The notes below the pieces were generated by a model. It ran no database searches. It saw nothing but the letters and a program-made list of their open reading frames with translations, and was not told the DNA's origin. From Microbacterium sp. BH-3-3-3 (GTDB lineage: Bacteria > Actinomycetota > Actinomycetes > Actinomycetales > Microbacteriaceae): 64,000 bases of DNA. Location of the stretch: contig NZ_VEFS01000005.1 in assembly GCF_007679045.1 (NCBI RefSeq), positions 149,167 through 213,166 of the forward strand, read 5' to 3'. Of the stretch, positions 43,840-52,938 are shown one piece after another. The translations under genes were made by a program, and so were the position numbers. Numbering within the stretch: the first letter of the stretch is position 1; each line of letters begins with the position of its first letter.

Positions 43840-44942
43840 GACCGCGGGGCCGCCGTCGAGGCGCGGATGTTCAGGCGCGGGCTGAGCTGCACGCGGTGCA
43901 CGGGACGGTCGGGCTCGGCGATGCGCCGGGCCAGCAGCTCGACGGCCGCCTCGCCGACGCTCGCGCGCGGCGGGCTGACGGCGGTGAGAGCGGGGGTGAA
44001 CAACTGCGCCACCTCGTCGTCGTACGCGATGATCGACAGGTCGTCGGGCACCGAGATGCCGCGGGTCAGGGCCAGGTCGACGAAGGCCATCGCCTCGGGG
44101 TCGGAGTGCACGAGCAGAGCCGTCACCCCGGTCGCGAGCGCCGAGTCGAGCGTGGCGTTGACGACGGCGGAGAAGTCGGGGCTCGTGCGGTCGGGCAGGG
44201 TCTGCTCGAAGTGATCGGCCGGCGTGAGCTCGAGCTCCTCGCACGCCGTCTGCCAGCCGCGCGCGATCTTGCGCGAGGTGGGGGAGTGGCGCGACAGGAT
44301 GAGCCCCACCTTGCGGTGGCCGAGGGTGGCGAGGTGGCGTGCGGCCAACAGCGCGCCGAGGGCGTGATCGGTGGTGACCGACTCCATCGGCGTCCCGCCG
44401 GGCTCGAGCACGGCGTCGCGTTCGACGAGCACGCTGGGCACCGGGCAGTCGGCGAGCCAGGCCATGACGTCGCGGGCGTGGGCGGTGTCGGTGTTGGGCG
44501 CGACGATCAACCCGCGCACGTCGCCGCCGGTCACGAGGCGCTCGAGCACGGGGCGTTCGTCCTGCAGCTCGTACGAGGCGCCGCGCAGCAGCATCTTGTA
44601 CCCGAGCCGGCCGGCCGCGTCTTCCATCCCCCGCACCACCCCGGGCCAGTAGTAGGCCAGTGAGGGCACCAGCACGGCGATCGAGCCGACAGCGGTGTCG
44701 GCGCCGTCGGCGTCGTGCGCGGACCGCGCGGGCGCGGTCTCGCCGGGCACGGCGCCGCCGTGCACGCGGCGCAGCACCCCCTCCTTCTCGAGCTGGGCGA
44801 GGTCGCGCCGCAGCGTCACGGTGGCCACACCGAGGTCTTCGGTCAGCTGCGAGATGCGCACGGCTCCCTCGGTGCGCAGGGCGCTCACGATGTGGGCGCG
44901 ACGCTCTGCGGCCAGGGGCGCGTGCGGGGTGGTGTCGGTCAT
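43836..44942 (-). CDS. Hybrid regulator: DeoR-type HTH with LacI-type sugar-binding domain
   Basis: A 368-residue protein. The N-terminus is a DeoR winged helix (SQLTEDLGVATVTLRRDL and GVLRRVHGGAV), but the rest is a LacI/GalR periplasmic-binding-like domain (AVLVPSLAYYWPGVVRGM, LGHRKVGLIL, IIAYDDEVAQLFTPALTAV). This mix is known in some actinobacteria but is much rarer than pure LacI or DeoR proteins. The ATG overlaps the heparinase stop and its own stop overlaps the next gene, so all three are coupled. It probably controls the divergent uronate promoters. Confidence 0.9.
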   Translation of the reverse strand: MTDTTPHAPLAAERRAHIVSALRTEGAVRISQLTEDLGVATVTLRRDLAQLEKEGVLRRVHGGAVPGETAPARSAHDADGADTAVGSIAVLVPSLAYYWPGVVRGMEDAAGRLGYKMLLRGASYELQDERPVLERLVTGGDVRGLIVAPNTDTAHARDVMAWLADCPVPSVLVERDAVLEPGGTPMESVTTDHALGALLAARHLATLGHRKVGLILSRHSPTSRKIARGWQTACEELELTPADHFEQTLPDRTSPDFSAVVNATLDSALATGVTALLVHSDPEAMAFVDLALTRGISVPDDLSIIAYDDEVAQLFTPALTAVSPPRASVGEAAVELLARRIAEPDRPVHRVQLSPRLNIRASTAAPRS

Positions 44943-46867
44943 GGGGTGTCCTCGGTCGGTGTGTCCAGTTCTACCGTGAGCCGGAACGTGGTGCGGGATG
45001 CCAGGGGCAGGGCGAGCCGCGTGAGTCGCGGTCCCCACACCTCGGTGAGCAGGGGGTCGTCGAGATCGCGCACCTCGGCGCGCGCGTCGATGTCGTCGGG
45101 CCACCGCACGCGGACGGCGCGGCCGTCGGCGATCGGGCGGACGAGCGCCGCGCCGGTATCGAGGTCGACGTCGCCGGCGACGACGAGGTGCAGCACCGTG
45201 TCATCGCTGGTCGAGGCGCCGTCGTCGAACCGCCAGTCGTCGGCGATCTCGACGCGTGCGGCATCGCGGTCGAGCTCGGCGCGTCGTCGCCACTCGGCGA
45301 GCCCGGCTTCGGGATACGCCCCGGCCAGGTCGACGGAGAAGACCGAGCGGTCGTCGCCGATCACGGCTGCGGCGTCGCGGGCCGCGGCATCCGCCCCCGG
45401 AGGCTGGTCCGTTCCGCGCACGACGGGCACGTTGTGCCACGCGCTCTGCATCGTCCAGATGTCGTAGCGGTCGGGGCCGAAGGTGGCCGCGGTGTAGGTG
45501 GGGCGCCCGGCATCGACGATCACCGGCACGCCGTCGACCGCGACGACGAACGAGCCGACGTCGTTGTGGTTGTGGTGCTCGCCGTTGTGGGCGCCCTTGG
45601 CGACGAGCGTGAGTCCGCGCGGGGTTCCCGCGCTCTCGCGGGCGAGGAAGACCTGGGTCGAGGGAAGCCATACGTCGCGGGGGAGGGGCGCCTCGGTCGG
45701 AGCCGCCGCGAGCCAGTCCGGGTCGGTGAGCCCGCGCAGCAGCCGTCCGAGGCCCTCCCGCTCGGTCGCCGCCGGTGCAGCGGGGAGGCGATGCGAGGCG
45801 GCCAGGGCGGCGGCATCCGCGTCGCCGAACCGGCGTGCCGCGCGGTGCAGGGCGTGCCAGGGCTGGTCAGCCGGCGGACGGGCCTGCCCGTCGGCGTGGT
45901 TGACGTACCAGTCGCCGCCGAGATGGCTGCGGTGCGGAAAGGCCACGGTCTCGCGCAGGGCTCCGATGCCGGTGGCGTCCCAGGCCCCGTCGGTCGCGTG
46001 GGCGAGCACGTCGAGCACCTCGAGGGCACGGCAAGCGCCGTTCCACCAGTAGGCGTAGCCCTCGTCGATCGCGCCGTCGGCGGGGAGGGAGGCGACGTAG
46101 CGGTCGAGTCCCTCGACGGCGAGGGCGATGATCGCCGCCCGTTCCTCCCCTTCGTCGGGCTGGTCGAGCAGGCGGAGTGCTGCGACGACGATGTTGCCGT
46201 GGATCCACGGATTCCAGTTGTGCACGTCGCCGTCGAGCCCGATCCAGTGCCAGTCGCGCCGTCGCAGGAACGGCTCGAAGATGCGCGTGCGCGCCTCGTG
46301 CCGCACGCGGGCGCGCAGGCCCGGGGCACGCTCGTCGAGGGCGGAGGCGAGCAGGTGATCGATCCAGGCGAGCTGCGCCACCGCTTCTCCGGCACCGAGG
46401 TCGACGAACGGGTCGGTGACCGTGGCGAGCACGGACCCGTGCACGCGGAAGCTGTCGTCGTGCGCGGGCCAGCACCACGAGCTCTGCTCGCACAGCATCA
46501 CGACCCCGTCGACGACCTCGTCGATCCAGGTCTCGTCGAGGGTCACGGCGGCCAGAGCCGTGACGCGGCTCAGCCGGCGCTGACGGGCGAAGGCGGCGTC
46601 TTCCCACGCGGTCCGGTCGCCGTCGCGGTGCACGCGGGCGGCGTCGCTCGCGCGGGGGTGGGGCCAGACGGTCGTCCGCTCGGCCTCCGCGATCGCGCGA
46701 ACGGCCTCGATGCCGGGGGCGTCGATGATGCCCCCGCGAGCCCAGGTGTCGCGGTCGGTCGCCGGGCGGAGGGGGAGCGCCTCATCGGGGTCGCGCAGCA
46801 CGGTCGCTGCGGGCGCCGTGAACGCCTCGGCGAGGGGCCCGCGGAACACGGGGGACGGGAACGACAT
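44939..46867 (-). CDS. Heparinase II/III-family polysaccharide lyase-like protein
   Basis: A 642-residue protein. The N-terminal half is an alpha/alpha barrel and the C-terminal half the heparinase II/III beta-sandwich with GEHHNHNDVGSF near residue 434, the family's hallmark. Relatives cleave heparin, alginate or other uronic polysaccharides by beta-elimination, giving the unsaturated ends that the GH88 enzyme removes. There is no signal peptide, so it likely acts on imported oligomers. The ATG has AAGGAG upstream. The substrate cannot be assigned. Confidence 0.85.
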   Translation of the reverse strand: MSFPSPVFRGPLAEAFTAPAATVLRDPDEALPLRPATDRDTWARGGIIDAPGIEAVRAIAEAERTTVWPHPRASDAARVHRDGDRTAWEDAAFARQRRLSRVTALAAVTLDETWIDEVVDGVVMLCEQSSWCWPAHDDSFRVHGSVLATVTDPFVDLGAGEAVAQLAWIDHLLASALDERAPGLRARVRHEARTRIFEPFLRRRDWHWIGLDGDVHNWNPWIHGNIVVAALRLLDQPDEGEERAAIIALAVEGLDRYVASLPADGAIDEGYAYWWNGACRALEVLDVLAHATDGAWDATGIGALRETVAFPHRSHLGGDWYVNHADGQARPPADQPWHALHRAARRFGDADAAALAASHRLPAAPAATEREGLGRLLRGLTDPDWLAAAPTEAPLPRDVWLPSTQVFLARESAGTPRGLTLVAKGAHNGEHHNHNDVGSFVVAVDGVPVIVDAGRPTYTAATFGPDRYDIWTMQSAWHNVPVVRGTDQPPGADAAARDAAAVIGDDRSVFSVDLAGAYPEAGLAEWRRRAELDRDAARVEIADDWRFDDGASTSDDTVLHLVVAGDVDLDTGAALVRPIADGRAVRVRWPDDIDARAEVRDLDDPLLTEVWGPRLTRLALPLASRTTFRLTVELDTPTEDTP

Positions 46868-46899
46868 CGGTCTCCTTCAGCGGGGTGGGCCGCTAAATC

Positions 46900-46920
46900 G
46901 ATCATAAACGATCAGGATCA
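46900..46920. promoter_or_regulatory. Triple GATCA operator candidate
   Basis: GATCA occurs at 46900, 46910 and 46916. On the minus strand this reads as three TGATC words, like the short direct repeats used by DeoR-type proteins. It overlaps the minus-strand -10 box. Confidence 0.5.
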
Positions 46921-46929
46921 TTCAAGAAA
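46901..46929 (-). promoter_or_regulatory. Promoter of the heparinase operon
   Basis: On the minus strand TTTCTT (46924-46929) and TATGAT (46901-46906) are 17 bases apart. The stretch is strikingly AT-rich for this window. Confidence 0.55.
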
Positions 46930-46933
46930 CATG

Positions 46934-46962
46934 TTGTGGTGTTCTTTTTTGGTTGATACGCT
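46934..46962 (+). promoter_or_regulatory. Promoter of the 11-gene uronate operon
   Basis: TTGTGG (46934-46939) and TACGCT (46957-46962) are 17 bases apart. It lies back to back with the heparinase promoter, so one regulator could act on both. Confidence 0.6.
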
Positions 46963-47015
46963 CGCCATCGTTCACTCACACCCGCGGGTGGACGACGGTC
47001 TTCAAAGGAGAACCC

Positions 47016-49022
47016 GTGGCGATGAACGCCCTGCCCCGCCTCGCCGGCGGCCAGCGCGACGACTGGCTCGCCGTCGCCGACGCGCTGCTCGGCGCCGCGC
47101 AGGAGCACGCGACGCCCGGCCACGGACGCATCCAGTTTCCCGGAGACGAGGGCGGCTACGGTCGCGACGTCGACGGCCTCGAAGGCTTCTCCCGCGTCTT
47201 CCTCCTCGCGGGCCTGCGCATCGCCGGTGCCGAGGGCCAGGGCGTCGACGACCTCATCGCCTTCTTCACGCGCGGCGTGCGCTCCGGCGTCGACCCCTCG
47301 GCCCCCGACCGCTGGGTGCGCATCGACGAACACGCGCAGGCCAAGGTCGAGGCGGCCTCCCTCGCCCTGGCGCTCGATCTCACCCGCCCCTGGATCTGGG
47401 ACCGGTTCGACGAAACCACCCGCACTCGGGTCATCGCCTATCTCGCGCCCGTCGTGGGCGACGACACCTACCCGCAGACCAACTGGGTCTGGTTCCGCAT
47501 CGTGGTCGAGACCTTCCTTCGCTCGGTCGGAGGCCCCTGGTCGGCCGACGACATCGCCGCCGACCTCGACCGGCACGACTCGTTCGTGCGCACCGACGGC
47601 TGGCTCGCCGACGGCGAAGAGCGCGCGTTCGACCACTACGTCGGCTGGGCGCTGCACGTCTACCCGGTGCTGTGGCCGCGCATGACCGGCGCCGCCGAGC
47701 TCGCGGGCGGCCGCACCACGGCAGACGTCGCGCGTCTCGATCGCTTCCTCCTCGACGCCCTGCACCTCGTCGGCGCCGACGGCTCGCCCCTGCTGCAGGG
47801 CCGCAGCCTCATCTACCGGTTCGCCGCCGCGGCGCCGTTCTGGGCCGGCGTGATGGCCGAGGTTCCCTCGACCAGCCCGGGGCGCCTGCGCGGAGCCGCC
47901 GCACGCATCATCGACCACTTCACCGGGAACGGGGCTCCGGATGCCGAGGGCGTCCTCACCCTCGGGTGGCACGGTCCGTGGCGCGCGCTGGCGCAGTCGT
48001 ACTCCGGCCCCGGTTCGCCGTACTGGGCGGTCAAGGGCCTGCTCGGCATCTGCCTGCCCGCCGACCACCCCGTCTGGGCCGCAGCCGACGAGCCGCTGCC
48101 CGTCGAAGAGGGCGACGACCTGCGCGCGATCGACGCGGCCGGGTGGATCGTCTCGGGCACGCGTTCCGACGGCATCGTGCGCGTGTTCAACCACGGCACC
48201 GACAAATCGCTCCCCGGCGCGCGCACCGCGGACTCGCCCCTGTACGCCCGCATCGGCTACTCGACCGCCACCTCGCCCCTGCTCGACGACCTCGCGTGGA
48301 CCGAGCCGCTCGAGCAGTCCGCGGCGCTGGTCGACGCCGCGGGGCGGGCCACGCACCGCACCGCGCTCGAACCCCTCGGCGTGCGCGTCGTCGACGGCGT
48401 GGGCATCGCCTCGAGCGTGTCGGACGTGCACTGGGTCGAGCCCTCGCCCACCGGCCACCGCCACGGTGCGGGGCTCGCGGGCGAGATCCGTTCGGCGGGC
48501 CGCATGAGCGTGCACTGCCTCGTGCGCGGGCCGTGGGAGATCCGCATCGCGACGGTCGACGAGCTCTCCGACGACCTCGACGCGTCGGATCTGCGCCTGC
48601 GCATGGGCGGGTGGCCGATCGCGGCCGCCGAGCCCGCGCACCTCACCTCGACCGGCGCCGCCGAGGCGCGCGCGAACGACCGGGTCTCCGGCATCCGGGC
48701 CCTGGTCGACGACGCGACCTCGCAGGTGGTGGTCCGCCGCGACGCCAGCCCGCTCGGTGTCGTTGCGGCCGTGCCGGTGCTGTCGTGGGACGCGCGCGTC
48801 GGCGTTCCCTTCGCGGCTCTCGTCTCGCTGGCCGCCGAGCCGGTCGAGACCGTCGCGACCCTCGACCTCGACGAGATCACCGGGACTGCGCTGGTGACGT
48901 GGCCCGACGGGCTGCGCACGCGCACCCCCCTCACAGACTCCGGAGCCTCCCGTAGGGCGCACCGGCACTCTCGGGCCCGAAGCGGCGCCCGGAACGCAAT
49001 CGCAAAGGAGCAGCACGCATGA
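47016..49022 (+). CDS. DUF2264 family protein, probable uronate/glycan enzyme
   Basis: A 668-residue DUF2264 protein with an alpha/alpha-barrel N-terminal half (SRVFLLAGLRIAG, YPQTNWVWFRIVVETFLRS, YVGWALHVYPVLW) and a beta-sandwich-like C-terminal half. Members occur in bacterial gene clusters for plant or host glycans, usually with lyases, but no activity is established that I can name. The GTG at 47016 has AAAGGAG five bases upstream; the ATG at 47022 is less well placed. First gene of the uronate operon; its stop overlaps the next ATG by four bases. No signal peptide. Confidence 0.85.
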   Translation: MAMNALPRLAGGQRDDWLAVADALLGAAQEHATPGHGRIQFPGDEGGYGRDVDGLEGFSRVFLLAGLRIAGAEGQGVDDLIAFFTRGVRSGVDPSAPDRWVRIDEHAQAKVEAASLALALDLTRPWIWDRFDETTRTRVIAYLAPVVGDDTYPQTNWVWFRIVVETFLRSVGGPWSADDIAADLDRHDSFVRTDGWLADGEERAFDHYVGWALHVYPVLWPRMTGAAELAGGRTTADVARLDRFLLDALHLVGADGSPLLQGRSLIYRFAAAAPFWAGVMAEVPSTSPGRLRGAAARIIDHFTGNGAPDAEGVLTLGWHGPWRALAQSYSGPGSPYWAVKGLLGICLPADHPVWAAADEPLPVEEGDDLRAIDAAGWIVSGTRSDGIVRVFNHGTDKSLPGARTADSPLYARIGYSTATSPLLDDLAWTEPLEQSAALVDAAGRATHRTALEPLGVRVVDGVGIASSVSDVHWVEPSPTGHRHGAGLAGEIRSAGRMSVHCLVRGPWEIRIATVDELSDDLDASDLRLRMGGWPIAAAEPAHLTSTGAAEARANDRVSGIRALVDDATSQVVVRRDASPLGVVAAVPVLSWDARVGVPFAALVSLAAEPVETVATLDLDEITGTALVTWPDGLRTRTPLTDSGASRRAHRHSRARSGARNAIAKEQHA

Positions 49023-50320
49023 AGCGCAAGATCATCGTCGCGACCGGGGTGGGCATCGTCGCCGCCCTGTCGCTGACCGCCTGCAGCGGCGGATCGTCCG
49101 AGGCGCCCGCCGAGTCGGGCCCCGTCACCCTGTCGATGTCGGGCTGGAGCCTCAGCACGACGCCGGAGTTCCAGGCCCTCGCCGATAAGTTCCACGAGGA
49201 GAACCCCGACATCACCGTCGAGGTCAAGGAATACGACGCGACCAACTACGACACCCTGATGACGGCCGACCTCGCCGCAGGCACCGGCCCCGACATCATC
49301 ACGCAGAAGAACCTCAAGTCGTTCATCACCTACCAGGCCGGCAACCAGCTGGCCGACGTCTCCGACGTGAGCCTGCCCGACGGCATCGGCGGCGCCGGCG
49401 CGTTCCAGGTCGACGGCGCGACGTGGGCGGTGCCCTACCGCCAGGACTCGTGGGTGCTTTTCTACAACAAGGACCTCTTCACCCAGGCCGGCGTCGCCGA
49501 GCCCGACGGTTCGTGGACGTGGGACGACTACGAGAAGGCCGCGAAGGAGCTCACCACCAAGCTCGGGGCCGCCGGCTCCGCAGCCCTCGGCACGTACCAG
49601 CACAGCTGGCAGTCCACCGTCCAGGGCTTCGCCAACGCGCAGACCCCCGACGTGAACATCCTCGACGGCGAGTACGACTACATGAAGCCGTACTACGAGC
49701 GCGTGCTCGACCTGCAGTCGGCGGGTGCGCAGGTGGAGTACAACACCGTCACCGCCAACAAGCTGACCTACCAGGCCGAGTTCGGCAAGCAGTCCGCCGC
49801 GATGATGCCCATGGGCACCTGGTACGTCGCGACCCTCATCGCCCAGCAGGCCAAGGGCGAGGCCGACGCCTTCTCGTGGGGCTTCGCGCCCATCCCGCAG
49901 TTCGACTCCTCGACGACGGGCACCTCCGAGACCCCGGTGACCTTCGGCGACCCGACCGGCTTCGCCGTGAACAAGGCGGCGGATGCCACCAAGCTCGCCG
50001 CCGCGAAGAAGTTCCTCGCCTTCGCCGCCGGTGAAGACGGCGCCCAGGTGCTCGCGGGTCTGGGCATCACCCCCGCGCTGACCAGCGACTCCGTCGCCGA
50101 CACGTACTTCGCCGTCAAGGGTGCTCCGACCGACGAACTGTCGAAGTTCGCATGGTCGACGCACGACACCAAGCCGGAGAACCCCACCTCGGCCAAGACC
50201 GCGGCCGTGCAGAACATCCTGCTCGACCTGCACACCGCCGTGATGTCGGGGTCGACGTCGATCGACGACGCCATCAAGACGGCTCAGGACCGCGTGAAGA
50301 GCGAGGTCGGCGTCGGCTGA
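49019..50320 (+). CDS. CUT1 ABC transporter substrate-binding lipoprotein (uronate locus)
   Basis: A 433-residue family 1 solute-binding lipoprotein with lipobox SLTAC, Cys22. It has VTLSMSGWSLSTTPEFQALA after the linker and WVLFYNKDLF in the hinge region. It is distinct from the other two CUT1 binding proteins. The neighbours make an unsaturated uronate oligosaccharide the probable ligand. A hairpin follows its stop, as for the other binding-protein genes. Confidence 0.92.
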   Translation: MKRKIIVATGVGIVAALSLTACSGGSSEAPAESGPVTLSMSGWSLSTTPEFQALADKFHEENPDITVEVKEYDATNYDTLMTADLAAGTGPDIITQKNLKSFITYQAGNQLADVSDVSLPDGIGGAGAFQVDGATWAVPYRQDSWVLFYNKDLFTQAGVAEPDGSWTWDDYEKAAKELTTKLGAAGSAALGTYQHSWQSTVQGFANAQTPDVNILDGEYDYMKPYYERVLDLQSAGAQVEYNTVTANKLTYQAEFGKQSAAMMPMGTWYVATLIAQQAKGEADAFSWGFAPIPQFDSSTTGTSETPVTFGDPTGFAVNKAADATKLAAAKKFLAFAAGEDGAQVLAGLGITPALTSDSVADTYFAVKGAPTDELSKFAWSTHDTKPENPTSAKTAAVQNILLDLHTAVMSGSTSIDDAIKTAQDRVKSEVGVG

Positions 50321-50331
50321 CGCCACCCCCT

Positions 50332-50361
50332 GGTGGCCGGTCCGCTCCCGGGCCGGCCACC
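50332..50361 (+). terminator. Hairpin after uronate binding-protein gene
   Basis: GGTGGCCGG and CCGGCCACC form a perfect nine-base stem with a 12-base loop, 11 bases past the stop and before the permease ribosome site. Probable partial terminator or stabiliser. Confidence 0.6.
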
Positions 50362-50391
50362 CCTGAGACCCCCTCGAGACCTGGAGACACC

Positions 50392-51330
50392 ATGGCGACC
50401 ATCGCCGACACCCGCAAGCGGGCGCCGAAGACCGGGCCGGACCGGCCGCGGAGCCGCTCCCGTCTGACGCTGCGCAGCACCCTCATCGGGTGGAGCTTCA
50501 TCCTCCCCAACTTCGTGGGGTTCGCCGCCCTCACGCTCGTGCCCGTCGTGACGTTGTTCTACATGTCGATGACGAACTGGAACGTCTTCGGGTCGTCCGC
50601 GTTCGTCGGGATCGCGAACTTCCAGCGGCTCCTCGGCGACGGCAGCTTCCGCATCGCCCTGTTCAACACGCTGTACTACGCCGCTCTGCACATCCCGCTG
50701 ACGATGATCGTCGCGCTGGGACTCGCCCTGCTGCTGAACAACAAGCTGCGCGGAGTCGCCTTCTTCCGCACCGCGGCGTTCTTCCCCTACATCACCTCTA
50801 TCGTCGCGATCGCGGTCGTCTGGAACCTGCTCTTCAGCCCCGAGTACGGGCCCATCAACGAGATCCTGCGGTTCTTCGGCCTGCAGAACCCGCCGGGGTG
50901 GCTCACCTCGTCGGAGTGGGCGATGCCCGCCGTCGTCATCATCAGCACGTGGCGCGACATGGGCTACTACATGATCCTGTTCCTCGCGGGCCTGCAGACC
51001 GTGCCGCGCGAGTTGCACGAGGCCGCCCGCGTCGACGGAGCCAACGTCTGGCAGCGCTTCGTCAACGTCACGCTGCCGTGCCTGCGCCCGACGACCTTCT
51101 TCGTCACGGTGATGCTGACGATCAACTCGTTCAAGATCTTCGATCTGATCCTGGTGATGACCCAGGGCGGACCCGGCCAGTCGACCCTCGTGCTGTCGCA
51201 GTTCATCTACCAGAAGGGCTTCCAGGAGAACCAGTTCGGATACGCCTCGGCGGCCTCGATCGTGCTCTTCCTCCTCTGCATCGTGGTGACCCTGGTGCAG
51301 TTCTTCATCAACAAGAAGCGGGACGCCTGA
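50392..51330 (+). CDS. CUT1 ABC transporter permease, MalF type (uronate locus)
   Basis: A 312-residue permease with six predicted membrane segments. The EAA loop reads LHEAARVDGANVWQRFV. The ATG has GGAGACA upstream; longer in-frame starts would overlap the binding-protein gene and the hairpin. It ends in TGATG, so the next permease starts within the stop. No ATPase partner in the operon. Confidence 0.93.
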   Translation: MATIADTRKRAPKTGPDRPRSRSRLTLRSTLIGWSFILPNFVGFAALTLVPVVTLFYMSMTNWNVFGSSAFVGIANFQRLLGDGSFRIALFNTLYYAALHIPLTMIVALGLALLLNNKLRGVAFFRTAAFFPYITSIVAIAVVWNLLFSPEYGPINEILRFFGLQNPPGWLTSSEWAMPAVVIISTWRDMGYYMILFLAGLQTVPRELHEAARVDGANVWQRFVNVTLPCLRPTTFFVTVMLTINSFKIFDLILVMTQGGPGQSTLVLSQFIYQKGFQENQFGYASAASIVLFLLCIVVTLVQFFINKKRDA

Positions 51331-52247
51331 TGACCGACCTCCTCGTTCCCGACGCCACCCGCACGCTCGTCACCGCGGGGGCGAAGCCGCCGCGCCGTCG
51401 TCCCGTCGCGGGGGCGAAGCGCCCCGCGCGCCGCATCGGCCGCGTCATCGGCTACGCCGTGATGGTCCTCGCCGCGGTGGCGCTGCTCATGCCGTTCTTC
51501 TGGATGATCATGAGCTCGCTCAAGACGCCCAACGACGTCTTCAGCGCCCCCGTGAAGTGGTTCCCCGAGACGTGGGTGTGGAGCAACTACGTCGACATCT
51601 GGACGCAGTCCGGCATGCTGACGTGGATCCGCAACACGCTCGTGCTGGCGGTGGTCGTCACCTTCCTGCAGGTGCTGACCGGCTCGTTCGCCGCTTACGG
51701 GTTCTCGCGCATGCGCTTCCCTGGCCGCGACGTGCTGTTCCTCGTCTACATCGGCACGATCGCCGTGCCGTGGCAGTCGTACATGATCCCGCAGTTCATC
51801 CTGCTCTCCAACGCCAAGGTCTCGAACACCCTCTGGGCGATCATCCTGATCCAGGCGTTCGGCGCCTTCGGGGTGTTCCTGATGAAGCAGTACTACGACA
51901 CCATCCCCGAAGACCTCTCCGAGGCTGCGCGGCTCGACGGACTGAGCGAATACGGCATCTGGGCCCGCATCATGCTGCCCCTGTCGGTCCCCGCGATCGC
52001 GAGCCTCACGCTGCTGACCTTCGTGAACACGTGGAACGACTACCTCGGGCCGCTCATCTACCTGCGCAGCCCCGACCTGTGGACCATCCAGCTGGGGCTC
52101 CAGAGCTTCGTGAGCACCTTGTACGACGCCAACTACGCCCTGCTGTTCGCCGGGCTCACCATGTCGGTCGTCCCGATCGCGATCGTCTTCCTCTTCGGAC
52201 AGAAGTACTTCGTCGAGGGCATCGCGACCAGCGGAATGAAGGGCTGA
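51330..52247 (+). CDS. CUT1 ABC transporter permease, MalG type (uronate locus)
   Basis: A 305-residue permease with six membrane segments after a basic N-terminus. The EAA loop reads LSEAARLDGLSEYGIWA and the C-terminus ends in FVEGIATSGMKG, the common tail of MalG-type CUT1 permeases. It starts in a one-base overlap with the MalF-type stop. Confidence 0.93.
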   Translation: MTDLLVPDATRTLVTAGAKPPRRRPVAGAKRPARRIGRVIGYAVMVLAAVALLMPFFWMIMSSLKTPNDVFSAPVKWFPETWVWSNYVDIWTQSGMLTWIRNTLVLAVVVTFLQVLTGSFAAYGFSRMRFPGRDVLFLVYIGTIAVPWQSYMIPQFILLSNAKVSNTLWAIILIQAFGAFGVFLMKQYYDTIPEDLSEAARLDGLSEYGIWARIMLPLSVPAIASLTLLTFVNTWNDYLGPLIYLRSPDLWTIQLGLQSFVSTLYDANYALLFAGLTMSVVPIAIVFLFGQKYFVEGIATSGMKG

Positions 52248-52250
52248 GCC

Positions 52251-52922
52251 GTGCGCCGCATCTCTCACGACACGTACGCGAGCGTCTTCGCGACGGTCTA
52301 CCTCGGGCTGATCGTCAACGTGATGCTGGCCGTCGCGTGCGCGCCATTCCTCATCGTCGCCATGACGACCGACCCCGCGGCATCCTGGCCGCTGCTGCTG
52401 CTGACCGCGCCCCTGTGCGCACCGGCGCTCGCGGGGGCCCTCACCGCGTTCCGTGCGCACGGCATGGGGGAGGGGCGCGTCGTGCGCGTCTTCTGGGCCG
52501 GATGGCGCCGGACCGCCGGCAAGTCGCTCGCAATCGGCGCTCTCGCCGCCATCGTGGTGACGCTGGCGCTGATCGACGTGCGCGCCGTCGCCACGGCCTC
52601 GTGGGGCGTGCTCGTCGTGCCGTTGTGCCTGAGCGTCGTGCTGCTCGCGCTGGCCGTCGCGCCGGTCGCGCTGACCGCCCTGGTCGAGGCTCCCGGCACG
52701 CCGCTGCGCGTGCTGCTGTCGACGGCCGCGGTGTTCGCCGTACGCCGCTGGTATCTCAGCGCCGTCAGCCTGCTGGTGCTCGCGGGGCAGGCCGTGCTCT
52801 TCACGACCTCCCCGGCGCTGGCCCTGGGCCTGACGGCCGCCCCCGCTCTCTACCTGGTGTGGGCCAACGCCCGCTTCAGCCTCCGTCCCGTGCTGCCGGC
52901 CGACGCCGCCGTGGCCGTCTGA
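52251..52922 (+). CDS. DUF624 / YesL-like integral membrane protein
   Basis: A 223-residue protein with four to five hydrophobic segments. It resembles YesL of Bacillus, a DUF624 protein that lies in the rhamnogalacturonan operon next to CUT1 permeases. The segment CAPALAGALTAF is typical. Its role in the transporter or in membrane sensing is unknown. GTG start, four bases after the permease stop, so clearly in the operon. Confidence 0.8.
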   Translation: MRRISHDTYASVFATVYLGLIVNVMLAVACAPFLIVAMTTDPAASWPLLLLTAPLCAPALAGALTAFRAHGMGEGRVVRVFWAGWRRTAGKSLAIGALAAIVVTLALIDVRAVATASWGVLVVPLCLSVVLLALAVAPVALTALVEAPGTPLRVLLSTAAVFAVRRWYLSAVSLLVLAGQAVLFTTSPALALGLTAAPALYLVWANARFSLRPVLPADAAVAV

Positions 52923-52938
52923 CCTGAAGGATCCCCCG

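Noticed and set aside
44660..48955. A plus-strand open frame of over 1400 codons
   Set aside because: It is an Arg/Ala/Gly-rich antisense and out-of-frame shadow of the regulator, heparinase and DUF2264 genes, a normal result of high GC. Those genes have family motifs and ribosome sites; this frame has neither.
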